Shown here: positions 1 to 6,932 of the stretch, piece by piece
Layout of the letters: each line of letters begins with the position of its first letter
How positions within the stretch are numbered: the first letter of the stretch is position 1
NCBI GenBank assembly: GCA_948794795.1
Contig: CAQGLR010000065.1
Span: 1-14,043, forward strand
DNA from: an uncultured Lachnospiraceae bacterium
GTDB lineage: Bacteria > Bacillota > Clostridia > Lachnospirales > Lachnospiraceae
Length of the DNA: 14,043 nt
Direction: 5' to 3'
Program-made: the position numbers and the translations under genes
Notes under the pieces: model-generated
Told to the model about the DNA's origin: nothing
The model's database searches: none
What the model saw: the letters and a program-made list of their open reading frames with translations, nothing else

Positions 1-72
1 GCGGAAGCGTACCCCTGTGTGGAATATTCTGGCTCTGGCATGGAAACCGTCCGTCTCCTCAAAAATAAATAG
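1..72 (+). CDS. C-terminal tail of an unidentified protein (partial)
   Basis: An open frame enters from the left edge and ends at TAG 70-72, giving 23 residues that end in ...METVRLLKNK. The stretch is clearly richer in G+C than the DNA after it, and base composition drops sharply just past the stop, as expected at the end of a gene. The product cannot be recognised from so short a tail. Another frame also stays open for part of this stretch, so the assignment is tentative. Confidence 0.4.
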   Translation, partial: AEAYPCVEYSGSGMETVRLLKNK

Positions 73-96
73 AAATTATTGGAATTTATGAAACGG

Positions 97-115
97 ACGT
101 GATAATATATCACGT
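97..115. promoter_or_regulatory. 8-bp inverted repeat upstream of the DUF3267 gene
   Basis: ACGTGATA (97-104) and TATCACGT (108-115) are perfect inverted arms separated by 3 nt. The site lies 26 bp upstream of the extended -10 at 141-149, so it could be an operator. No T-run follows, which argues against an intrinsic terminator. The GTGA/TCAC half-sites are 7 bp apart, so it is not a canonical CRP site. Confidence 0.35.
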
Positions 116-140
116 TATTATAGATAATAATAAATTTTTA

Positions 141-149
141 TGATATACT
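141..149 (+). promoter_or_regulatory. Extended -10 promoter for the DUF3267 gene
   Basis: TGATATACT fits the TGnTATAAT extended -10 form. No good -35 is visible 17 bp upstream, which extended -10 promoters tolerate. It would give a leader of about 40 nt before the ATG at 196. Confidence 0.4.
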
Positions 150-195
150 TTAATTATTAAAAATATAAAACACAGGCTACAGAAAGGAAAATTAA

Positions 196-816
196 ATGTT
201 AAATATACATATTAAAGGAGAATTTAAAGATGAACAACAATTAATACAAGGAAAAAAACTTCCAGTAAATGCAATACAGTTCCAGGAAGGTGAAACATTA
301 CAATCTGCTTTCAGGCTGGGATTTATTCTTAGCCTTCCTATAATGCTGCCAATAATTATATTATCTGTTATCCGGTGTTCAGGCATTGACAAAAAACTAA
401 AATTTGATATTAATTTTATTATTGCTGCAGTTATAGTTATTATAATTGGACAAATATTAGTTTACTTGCATGAATTTATCCATGCTGTTTTCTATCCAAA
501 AGAATCAGAAAAAACAATCTGGAAATATACAAAACAAGGAGCATATTTTATATACTGTGATGCCAAAGTAAGCAAAACAAGATTTATTATTCTTTGCATT
601 GCCCCATCAGTTATTCTAGGAATTATACCTTTCCTTATATGGTACATTACTGCCCCTCTTTTCAGTGCAGAATGGATTGTATGTATAATGGTTTTAACCT
701 GGGCAATGACATTTCTTTCTATTGGTGATTTTGCAAATATTTTTAACGCAATTACGCAAGTCCCAAAAAATGCAAAAATATTTAACTATGGTATACATTC
801 ATACTGGATTAAATAG
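196..816 (+). CDS. DUF3267-family membrane protein, putative zinc metalloprotease
   Basis: This 206-residue integral membrane protein resembles the DUF3267 family, whose members are small proteins with an HExxH motif and are thought to be membrane zincins. The substrate is unknown. HEFIH (residues 92-96) lies at the end of the second hydrophobic segment. Likely membrane spans are residues 41-60, 73-92, 127-150 and 158-176. A family-typical GDxxNIFN-like motif sits at 177-184 (GDFANIFN) and may supply a further metal ligand. The start is set by AGAAAGG at 181-187, 8 nt before ATG 196. It has its own extended -10 and no co-oriented neighbour close enough for an operon. The fold call is fairly secure; protease activity is inferred from the motif only. 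Confidence 0.8.
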   Translation: MLNIHIKGEFKDEQQLIQGKKLPVNAIQFQEGETLQSAFRLGFILSLPIMLPIIILSVIRCSGIDKKLKFDINFIIAAVIVIIIGQILVYLHEFIHAVFYPKESEKTIWKYTKQGAYFIYCDAKVSKTRFIILCIAPSVILGIIPFLIWYITAPLFSAEWIVCIMVLTWAMTFLSIGDFANIFNAITQVPKNAKIFNYGIHSYWIK

Positions 817-866
817 TATTTAATGTTAGTACAAATTACTATGCACTTGCATAAAATAATAATATA

Positions 867-887
867 AATATTTTTTATTAAAATATT
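867..887. repeat. AT-rich hairpin downstream of the DUF3267 gene
   Basis: AATATTTT (867-874) and AAAATATT (880-887) can pair around a 5-nt loop. It lies 50 nt after the stop at 816. A weak terminator is possible, but the stem has no GC and no clean T-tract follows. A second tiny palindrome, ATGCA/TGCAT, is at 841-852. Confidence 0.3.
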
Positions 888-927
888 GCCAGTTATATAA
901 ATTTGTTATATACTAAACATAGCATCA

Positions 928-1015
928 GTTCTGGGAGGAGTATTGCATTATGCTGTATTGCCGGTGTCCGGTCTCACACTGTTTCACCCCGTGAACACGC
1001 GGCAGCTGGTGCTAT
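928..1015. other. Short GC-richer islet of unknown origin
   Basis: About 85 bp of markedly higher G+C sits between the 3' ends of the DUF3267 gene and the isomerase pseudogene. It contains CCGGTGTCCGG near 960-971. A GGGAGGAG ribosome-site-like string (933-940) precedes ATG 950, but that frame encodes only 14 residues. A longer start-less open frame (LHYAVLPVSGLTLFHPVNTR) runs through it. It looks like a leftover of a foreign or deleted gene, but nothing in it could be identified. Confidence 0.3.
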
Positions 1016-1018
1016 TTA

Positions 1019-1410
1019 TTAATCTATATCTAAATGTTTCCGTATATAACTAAAACAACGGTTTAACATATCTGTATCTACTTCCCCGCTTTTATTAAAT
1101 GCTGTTGCTTCTACTGTAAATGTACCATTATATTGTATTTTATGTATAAATGAAAAGAAAGCATCAAAATCAATATGACCCTTTTACTTAATGCCTCTTC
1201 AATATGCTTTTCACAATGCATAACTGGAATTACAGCCTCTATACTTTGCAGATATTCTGCTATATTATCTGTTTCATTATACCATGAATTATACATCATA
1301 AACTCAAAACCATCACAAGACAAATTTTCTGATAATGGTTTTAATAATTTATAATCCCTGTTATTTGGCTTTCCAATTAAAGCTCCAGTAGAACATAATA
1401 TCTTATTCAT
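1019..1410 (-). pseudogene. Sugar phosphate isomerase/epimerase-like (TIM barrel) gene with internal deletion and frameshift
   Basis: Two pieces of one protein lie in different frames. The N-terminal piece (1183-1410, 76 residues, from MNKILCSTGA to ...HCEKHIEEALSK) and the C-terminal piece (1019-1180, 53 residues, from GHIDFDAFF to the stop) both resemble AP-endonuclease-2-type sugar phosphate isomerases/epimerases. Such TIM barrels are usually around 260-280 residues; here 129 remain. The central 140 or so residues, including strands carrying metal and substrate ligands, are missing, and the join (1181-1182) shifts the frame. The original start is well supported by GGGGG 8 nt upstream of ATG 1410. 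The HIDFDAFF and FTVEATAF strings are the typical last barrel strands of this family. The product cannot be a working enzyme. Confidence 0.7.
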
Positions 1411-1580
1411 AATAATCCCCCATGCCGTGCCTTTTGCTGCCTTAGAATAATTTTCCAACCTATCCTTCTTTGTTTGCTTTTATTATTATCCCTCGTTAAA
1501 TAAGTTATCCTGTATCAGATATAGCTTTTCTATATTAAAAATTATATAATATTAAGTATTAATTGTCCACTACATTAAGA

Positions 1581-1609
1581 TTGTCTGGCACAAAATATTA
1601 TGTTATTAT
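1581..1609 (+). promoter_or_regulatory. Promoter for the nucleotidyltransferase at 1676
   Basis: TTGTCT (1581-1586), a 17-bp spacer and TATTAT (1604-1609), with TG at 1601-1602 making an extended -10. A transcript starting near 1616 would have a leader of about 60 nt containing AGGAGGG at 1663-1669. Confidence 0.6.
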
Positions 1610-1675
1610 ATTGCAGTAATTATTTAGAAGAAAGAATTTTTTTATTAACTTCACAGTTTAATAGGAGGGATAAAT

Positions 1676-2503
1676 ATGTTAAAGGAATTACTAGTTACAA
1701 ATGAAAAATTTACAGAAAAAATGAAAGAAGATAACAACGTATTAGGAGCCTGGTATTTTGGTTCACTGGCACATGGAAATTCTGATAAATACTCAGATAT
1801 AGATATAGTATTTCTAATTACAGAAACTGGTTTTAATAAAGCAGAAAAAAAGATATACAAATTATTATCACAATGTTGTGACGAAATTATATTAATGTGG
1901 GAAGAAGATTTTAACAGCCAGGCAATAAAAAATTATGACTTCCTGCTTAATGTAAATAACAAAATATTCCAGTATGATGTATTTTTACTTAATAGCGGTA
2001 AGATTGATGATTTTATGTGCCAGATACATTATACAGGTTTAAAACCAGAAGATATAGTATTTGAAAAAGAACATTTTGTAAGTGGTTTAATCCATGCAGC
2101 ACCTTCCGGAAATACATGGAATTGCAATTACAAACGTATTATAGATACTTACTGGCTGCATATACATATGAGCAAAAAATACTTTGCCAGAAAAGATTTT
2201 TTTAAATTAGAAGGCATACTTAGAATCCTTATGGACAGCCACGCTTCACTGTTACTTACAGCATATGACCAGCTAACATGGGGCAGTACCGCAAATAAAC
2301 TTCATTACATTGATAGTATAAAGCAAAGCCATTTAATGAAATACGGATGTATAGAGGACTGGCAGAAGATGAAGAAAAACCTTGAAACGGAAATGCAATG
2401 GTTTTGCATGGATGTACAAGAAATATGCACTCCAGAATATAAAAAATATAATAACAGCCTGAGTACCAGAATTATAAAATTTTGGAATTGCCAGAGCTGG
2501 TAG
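1676..2503 (+). CDS. Nucleotidyltransferase, aminoglycoside/lincosamide-type fold
   Basis: A 275-residue cytosolic protein of the Pol-beta-like nucleotidyltransferase superfamily, which transfers an NMP onto a small molecule or another acceptor. The N-terminus carries the signature: Gly29-Ser30 in FGSLAHG, then Asp41 and Asp43 in SDIDIV (GS...DxD). Asp101 in QYDVFLL is a good third metal ligand. From about residue 130 the sequence is predicted helical, as in kanamycin and lincosamide nucleotidyltransferases. AGGAGGG at 1663-1669 fixes the start, and a good promoter lies upstream. It is monocistronic and converges on the cardiolipin synthase gene across a MITE. The catalytic fold is secure. 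Drug resistance is possible by analogy, but similarity to known resistance enzymes appears low, so the substrate is left open. Confidence 0.78.
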   Translation: MLKELLVTNEKFTEKMKEDNNVLGAWYFGSLAHGNSDKYSDIDIVFLITETGFNKAEKKIYKLLSQCCDEIILMWEEDFNSQAIKNYDFLLNVNNKIFQYDVFLLNSGKIDDFMCQIHYTGLKPEDIVFEKEHFVSGLIHAAPSGNTWNCNYKRIIDTYWLHIHMSKKYFARKDFFKLEGILRILMDSHASLLLTAYDQLTWGSTANKLHYIDSIKQSHLMKYGCIEDWQKMKKNLETEMQWFCMDVQEICTPEYKKYNNSLSTRIIKFWNCQSW

Positions 2504-2535
2504 CTTTGTGCATTTTTTAATTTTTAAACAGGTCT

Positions 2536-2598
2536 TAGTACAACGCTTCGTTAATTCCCATATATTAAGTATTTGAGGAATTACGAAACATTGTACTA
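2536..2598. repeat. Imperfect long stem-loop after the nucleotidyltransferase gene
   Basis: The left arm (2536-2558) starts TAGTACAACGCTTCGT and the right arm (2577-2598) ends ACGAAACATTGTACTA. They pair over about 22 positions with few mismatches around an 18-nt loop. The right arm ends inside the CTAG that borders the adjacent MITE. It may be the gene's terminator interrupted on its far side, or a small palindromic repeat of its own. No T-tract remains after it. Confidence 0.5.
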
Positions 2599-2761
2599 GG
2601 GCGTGTTTGAAAATTGCTTTTTGCGGGGTGTGCGCCACAATTTGTGGGAGATTTATACCAAATGAAGGAGGCGTAGCGGGCTACGTTGACTGAATTTGGT
2701 ATAAATATACCGCAAAGTGGGGAGTGCAAACCGTGAGAATGAATTTTCAAACACGCCCTAG
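2596..2761. mobile_element. MITE with 19-bp terminal inverted repeats and CTAG flanks
   Basis: TAGGGCGTGTTTGAAAATT at 2597-2615 is repeated as its exact reverse complement at 2742-2760. CTAG stands at both borders (2596-2599 and 2758-2761), consistent with a 4-bp target duplication. The interior is also palindromic: ATTTATACCAAAT (2651-2663) pairs with ATTTGGTATAAAT (2694-2706), and CGTAGC (2672-2677) with GCTACG (2680-2685). The element is therefore an imperfect palindrome of about 165 bp with no coding capacity. This is the form of a miniature inverted-repeat element moved in trans by a transposase, perhaps IS5-like given the CTAG target, though that family is a guess. It lies 11 bp past the cardiolipin synthase stop. 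Confidence 0.8.
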
Positions 2762-2771
2762 CTATATAATA

Positions 2772-4349
2772 TTACATTAATGGTGCAATAGCCTTCATAA
2801 GACAGCCTGTCAGCTTCACTTTTAATTTTTCACTATATACAGTTTTCATTGAAACCTCCCTGCACTTTAAAAGAGTATTCTGGAAATCTTCTTCAATATC
2901 TGGAATACAATCTGTACTATATAAATAAGCCGCACATTCAAAATGATGGTACAAACTGCGGTAATCCAGGTTAATTGTTCCAACTACTGCCTCCCTTGAA
3001 TCACTTACAAATACTTTTGCATGGACAAATCCAGGCGTATATTCATATATTTTTACTCCTGATTCTAAAAGGGATTTATAATGTGTCTTTGCTAATGCAT
3101 ATGGAACTGGTTTATCTGGAATACCAGGTAGTATAAGTATTACCTCAACACCTCTCTCTGCTGCAAATTTCAAAGCAGTTTCCATCTCCCCGTCCAAAAT
3201 CAGGTATGGTGACATAATATGCACATATTCCAAAGACCTGTTAAGAATATCCATATATACTCTTTCACCAAGTTTATCATTATCAAGCGGACAATCCCCA
3301 TATGGAATAACAAAACCTTTAGCATCTTTTACAGGAAATGACGGACGTGAAAGAAAATTAGCAGATTTATCCTCTTTCTCATCTATACCCCACATATTAA
3401 GAAACATTAATGTAAAACTTTTAACAGCCTCTCCCTTAAGCATTACTGCAGTATCTTTCCAATGCCCAAATTTAACTTTCTGGTTAATATATTCATCTGC
3501 AAGGTTCACACCGCCATTGAAAGCTGTATGTCCGTCAATTACCAGAATTTTTCTATGGTCACGGTAATTATAATGTGTAGAAACAAATGGTGATACAGGG
3601 GCAAATATTTTACATTTAATACCTAATTTCTCCAGACGTTTTGGATAATCATGTGGAAGCAGTGAAAATTCACATGTTCCGTCATACATAACACGGACAT
3701 CTACACCATCAGCAGCTTTTCTTGCAAGAATTTCCAGTATCCTGCCCCACATAAGGCCTTCATCAACAATAAAATACTCCATAAAAATAAAATATTTTGC
3801 TTCTTCAAGCTGTTTTAACATTTCAGCAAACATATCCTCACCTAATGGAAAATATGTAACAGCTACATTTTCATATACTGGATGGCATCCGCTCCGTTGT
3901 ATGTAATGTGCTAACCTGGCAACCCCACTATTCTCTTTGGAAAGTTTTTCCAATACTTCCTGTTGTTGTGGTATATTATTCTTTGTGTCCATAATTATAT
4001 CATTAATACGTTTCTTTAAAGCCCTGTGTCCAATATTGCTCTGTGTATAAATAAATAAAAGCACACCAAATACAGGCAAGGTCATAATTACAACAAGCCA
4101 TGTAATTTTTGCTGTTGGATTAATCTTGCTATTTAACAAGCCAACCACCATAACAAATGAAAACAGTACAGTACCTCCAAAAATATGTGGCAGAAATTCT
4201 TCAAACCATTGGAAAATACTGAAAAGAATAATAACCTGTACAGCCAGTAATAGCAAAAACAGCCCAAAACGGCTGAAAATAGCATGGATAATCCCTTTCT
4301 GGCCTTTTTTCAACAAGGTAATTCCTTTATTTTTATAGTCTATATACAT
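2772..4349 (-). CDS. cls: Cardiolipin synthase (phospholipase D superfamily)
   Basis: A 525-residue membrane enzyme that condenses two phosphatidylglycerols to cardiolipin and glycerol. Hydrophobic segments lie at about residues 26-46, 59-73 and 82-101, the last two resembling the phospholipase D N-terminal region. Two HxKxxxxD catalytic motifs follow: HRKILVID from His265, with the family-typical NGGVNLADEY after it, and HAKVFVSD from His443, followed by GTINLDYRS. Both are intact, and the length suits the family. I chose ATG 4349 because GGAGG stands 7 nt upstream. An in-frame TTG at 4424 would add 25 hydrophobic residues but has a weaker ribosome site and overlaps the likely promoter. The gene follows the membrane protein gene by 142 bp and has no other lipid gene beside it. 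Confidence 0.92.
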   Translation of the reverse strand: MYIDYKNKGITLLKKGQKGIIHAIFSRFGLFLLLLAVQVIILFSIFQWFEEFLPHIFGGTVLFSFVMVVGLLNSKINPTAKITWLVVIMTLPVFGVLLFIYTQSNIGHRALKKRINDIIMDTKNNIPQQQEVLEKLSKENSGVARLAHYIQRSGCHPVYENVAVTYFPLGEDMFAEMLKQLEEAKYFIFMEYFIVDEGLMWGRILEILARKAADGVDVRVMYDGTCEFSLLPHDYPKRLEKLGIKCKIFAPVSPFVSTHYNYRDHRKILVIDGHTAFNGGVNLADEYINQKVKFGHWKDTAVMLKGEAVKSFTLMFLNMWGIDEKEDKSANFLSRPSFPVKDAKGFVIPYGDCPLDNDKLGERVYMDILNRSLEYVHIMSPYLILDGEMETALKFAAERGVEVILILPGIPDKPVPYALAKTHYKSLLESGVKIYEYTPGFVHAKVFVSDSREAVVGTINLDYRSLYHHFECAAYLYSTDCIPDIEEDFQNTLLKCREVSMKTVYSEKLKVKLTGCLMKAIAPLM

Positions 4350-4491
4350 AATAATCCTCCATGTCTGTAATGCAAAAAATGCCATGTTATATAATAACCA
4401 AAAAACATTTATAACAAACTTCAATACATTCCCTTTTAATACAATCCCGCTACCTGGGAAGCGTGTCTTATTAAGGACTTATTTAGTAAGA

Positions 4492-5634
4492 TTAAACAGA
4501 CAGCAGAAATGGTTTGTAAACAACCCAGAATACCAATATTGTAACAATAACTGCCGATAAAATATATAAGATTTTATTATCCGCTTTTTTAAATAATATA
4601 ACTCCAAACAACAGTGCAAATAAAAAATCAAACAGGGTTTGTCCAAGTAACATATGTTTGTTTACCAATATAAATAAACAGCCTGCCGCCTCAGCCGCCA
4701 TTCCGCTTGCAGGCAAGGCATATAAAAACGAACTAAAAATATTACCTTTATTCCAGTAGTACAAAATAAAACTTCCAATACCACAGGCAACTGACAATAC
4801 TAAATATATAATAAATAAATCAGTTTGAAATTTGCCATCATTATCAAATCTCTGGTTATAAAACCCTAATATATATTTTAATACATAAAAACTTATTGTC
4901 ATGCCAGACATATAAAGAAAAGAATTTATAAAAGCACCTATATTGGATGAACTAAGATATGTAATCACTCCCACACTTGCAATCCAAAAGCCAAATAATG
5001 TTGCAATAGAAGATAAACTCCATAAACTTTCATAAGGAAAAAAATCAGACAGCCTGCAAAGAATACCTGCTAAAATTCCTAATAAAAATAATAATAAATA
5101 TGCTTTAAAATTATCTTTAATTTTTATTGGAACATCGTTATAATTACTATTATATGCTTCTTCATTACTATTAACTTTTGTATGGTCATCTTCAAGCCAG
5201 AAATCATAACCATTTGAATAGTCCAAAACTTTCTGGTAATATTCATCAGAAGAAGCATCTTCTGAATCCATAACTGCATCAATAAATTCCTGTGGCGGTC
5301 TATATCCATGCTGTAATATATAATGGATTATCAGGCTAGGGGCAGCATATACTTTTCCATTCTTTCCCCATACACGTATTTCATAATAACCAGCCTGGCG
5401 CTTTTCATCTTTATATCTAATAACTGGTACACCCTTTTCTATATTTTTACACAAACTACATATATGGAATCCTCTGCAGACATTTACTGGATATCTAAGA
5501 TACTTCCAAAGTTTTTCTATAAACTCTTCTGGTACATCACCTTTATTTATCATATGCCCTTTTTCTAACCAGCCAATATTCAAGGAATCTTCTTTATCTG
5601 TATATTTATATTTTGTTAAATCTTTAAAATACAT
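4492..5634 (-). CDS. Two-domain protein: Cys-containing soluble domain plus multi-spanning membrane domain
   Basis: A 380-residue protein of unknown function. Residues 1-125 form a soluble domain with GWLEKGH, a Cys53/His57/Cys59/Cys62 cluster in CRGFHICSLC that could bind a metal, EIRVWGKNGKVYAAPSLIIHYI and YRPPQEFIDAV. From memory this matches a small conserved domain of unknown function (DUF7919-like), common as a single-domain cytosolic protein. An acidic linker (126-172) leads to about seven hydrophobic segments between 178 and 373. The part around CRLSDFFPYESLWSLSSIATLFGFW resembles a Clostridial membrane family (DUF6518-like). AAGGAG 8 nt upstream sets the ATG at 5634. An extended -10 is at 5794-5802. 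Domain names are recollection, not searched; the architecture is directly visible. Confidence 0.65.
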   Translation of the reverse strand: MYFKDLTKYKYTDKEDSLNIGWLEKGHMINKGDVPEEFIEKLWKYLRYPVNVCRGFHICSLCKNIEKGVPVIRYKDEKRQAGYYEIRVWGKNGKVYAAPSLIIHYILQHGYRPPQEFIDAVMDSEDASSDEYYQKVLDYSNGYDFWLEDDHTKVNSNEEAYNSNYNDVPIKIKDNFKAYLLLFLLGILAGILCRLSDFFPYESLWSLSSIATLFGFWIASVGVITYLSSSNIGAFINSFLYMSGMTISFYVLKYILGFYNQRFDNDGKFQTDLFIIYLVLSVACGIGSFILYYWNKGNIFSSFLYALPASGMAAEAAGCLFILVNKHMLLGQTLFDFLFALLFGVILFKKADNKILYILSAVIVTILVFWVVYKPFLLSV

Positions 5635-5793
5635 TTTCTATTCTCCTTCTTGTATATGACTAAAATTAAATTTATCTAACAAAAAAGTATTACAACTAAC
5701 TATATTATTTACTTATAAACCTGCTATCACTTTGCTGGCTTTGACATAAACCTGGACTCTGGTAAAAAATATAAAAATAAAATTATATTAACT

Positions 5794-5802
5794 ATTATAA
5801 CA
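5794..5802 (-). promoter_or_regulatory. Extended -10 promoter for the gene starting at 5634
   Basis: On the minus strand the sequence reads TGTTATAAT, a perfect TGnTATAAT. A TTTACA 19 bp upstream is a poorly spaced -35 candidate. If used, it leaves a long leader of about 150 nt. Confidence 0.5.
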
Positions 5803-5940
5803 CAAAATATATGGGAATTGTAAACTGATTGCAATACTTTCCAAAAATTAAAAAGATAAAAACCAAAAATTAATATCATATATAAGAAATACAATATTAC
5901 CAAAGCACAATATCATTGCTTAATAGAAACTATAAAACAC

Positions 5941-5962
5941 AAGGGACAGTATACTGTCCCTT
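5941..5962. terminator. Perfect 22-nt palindrome, possible terminator of the phosphotransferase-regulator unit
   Basis: AAGGGACAGTA (5941-5951) is followed at once by its exact reverse complement. As RNA it forms a 9-bp stem (AAGGGACAG/CTGTCCCTT) with a TATA loop. On the minus strand, downstream of the gene ending at 6105, it is followed by GTGTTTTATAG, a weak U-tract. A terminator is plausible, though it lies 143 nt past the stop. A symmetric protein-binding site is the alternative. Confidence 0.45.
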
Positions 5963-6104
5963 ATATCCAAATAAATAAAATATGACTTTTTCAATATATT
6001 TTCTTGTAATTATAGTTATACATGCCTGTCCACAAATTATTCTTGTTGACTACATAACAAGTTACATAATATTTCTCTATTCTGTTTAATATGTCTATAA
6101 ATTA

Positions 6105-6845
6105 TTATTTTAAAGGTGTAAATAAATTAGCATATCCAACAGAATCAACATGAATATATACTTCCATATATGTAACACTTTCTTTTTCATATACATGTTC
6201 AAAATATGATAAGTATTCACCACTTACATTTTCTTTAAATCCATTTGCGTTTAGATATTCCATTATTTTTTTATATGCACCTGGAATATATTCAAATGTT
6301 CTTGCAAATGGGTCACGTATAGTAATACAGGCATAATTTGCTGTTTCCTGGCTGACTATTTCCACACCTCCACACTTTGGTTCAAAACCATCAGGTAATA
6401 TATTTGCCGCAACATACCCGTTTAATCCAAAGCGGCTTTGCTGCTCTGCTGATACAAATGGGAAATCCCATCCAATCCTCTTAGTATTACAATCTGGAAA
6501 CTCATTAAGCCCACTCTTTTCTACCCATCTGTCCATATAAAAATGTACATCATCTTCTGGATTTGGAGAAATAATAACATACCGTGCCATCCGGAATCCT
6601 GGAATTTCTTTAATTGTTATTTCTGAATAAACTTCCTGGCTTTTATCCAAATCTTCTTTTAAAAGTTCATCAATATTACACCGGAACAGATTTCCTATTT
6701 CAACAAGTTTTGGAATTTCGGGATATGCCTGGTTTATCTCCCATTTAGAAATTGTTTGTCTTGAAACAGATAATTTTTCTGCCAGTTCTTCTTGTGTAAT
6801 ATTATTTATTTTTCTTAAATATTGTATATTATTTCCTAAACTCAT
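6105..6845 (-). CDS. XRE-family transcription regulator with GyrI-like effector-binding domain
   Basis: A 246-residue regulator. Residues 5-60 form an XRE/Cro helix-turn-helix (ITQEELAEKLSVSRQTISKW with the usual YPEIPKLVEIGNLF...IDELLKED continuation). Residues 75-240 (EITIKEIPGFRMARY ... FEHVYEKESVTYMEVYIHV) look like the GyrI-like/AraC-type effector domain that binds small hydrophobic or cationic ligands. The start at 6845 is preferred: GGAGG lies 8 nt upstream, and a promoter candidate (TTTAAT 6891-6896, 17 bp, TGTTAAAAT 6876-6868) would start transcription near 6861. A TTG at 6932 would extend the frame to the phosphotransferase stop but has no ribosome site. It sits 87 bp after the phosphotransferase gene and may control it in response to a ligand. 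Confidence 0.85.
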   Translation of the reverse strand: MSLGNNIQYLRKINNITQEELAEKLSVSRQTISKWEINQAYPEIPKLVEIGNLFRCNIDELLKEDLDKSQEVYSEITIKEIPGFRMARYVIISPNPEDDVHFYMDRWVEKSGLNEFPDCNTKRIGWDFPFVSAEQQSRFGLNGYVAANILPDGFEPKCGGVEIVSQETANYACITIRDPFARTFEYIPGAYKKIMEYLNANGFKENVSGEYLSYFEHVYEKESVTYMEVYIHVDSVGYANLFTPLK

Positions 6846-6867
6846 GCCAGTATCCTCCTTTTCCATT

Positions 6868-6896
6868 ATTTTAACACCAGTAAAAAGATTATTAAA
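6868..6896 (-). promoter_or_regulatory. Internal promoter candidate for the XRE/GyrI-like gene
   Basis: Minus strand: TTTAAT (6896-6891), 17-bp spacer, extended -10 TGTTAAAAT (6876-6868). It could give a short transcript of the regulator alone. The -35 is weak, so confidence is modest. Confidence 0.35.
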
Positions 6897-6932
6897 CCAA
6901 CCCTGTGGTGCTATTGATAAAACTTTTTGCAA

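Larger units (their letters stand above)
5635..6104. other. 470-bp AT-rich intergenic stretch without a gene
   Basis: It separates two minus-strand genes. It holds the leader and promoter of the 5634 gene (extended -10 at 5794-5802), the 22-nt palindrome at 5941-5962, and a short direct repeat of ATAAACCTG near 5716-5755. No ribosome-site-led frame of useful length is visible on either strand. Confidence 0.6.

Noticed and set aside
99..113. CRP/FNR-type binding site GTGA...TCAC
   Set aside because: The half-sites are separated by 7 bp, not the canonical 6, and there is no other sign of a CRP regulon.
1651..1860. Minus-strand open frame opposite the nucleotidyltransferase start, and similar antisense frames inside cardiolipin synthase, the phosphotransferase and the HD gene
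   Set aside because: All lie opposite strong coding frames, lack ribosome sites and resemble no family.
4350..4424. TTG start at 4424 adding 25 residues to cardiolipin synthase
   Set aside because: ATG 4349 has GGAGG at ideal spacing, and the upstream segment contains promoter-like sequence.
6846..6932. TTG start at 6932 abutting the phosphotransferase stop for the XRE/GyrI-like gene
   Set aside because: No ribosome site; ATG 6845 has GGAGG at 8 nt and begins at the expected point before the helix-turn-helix.
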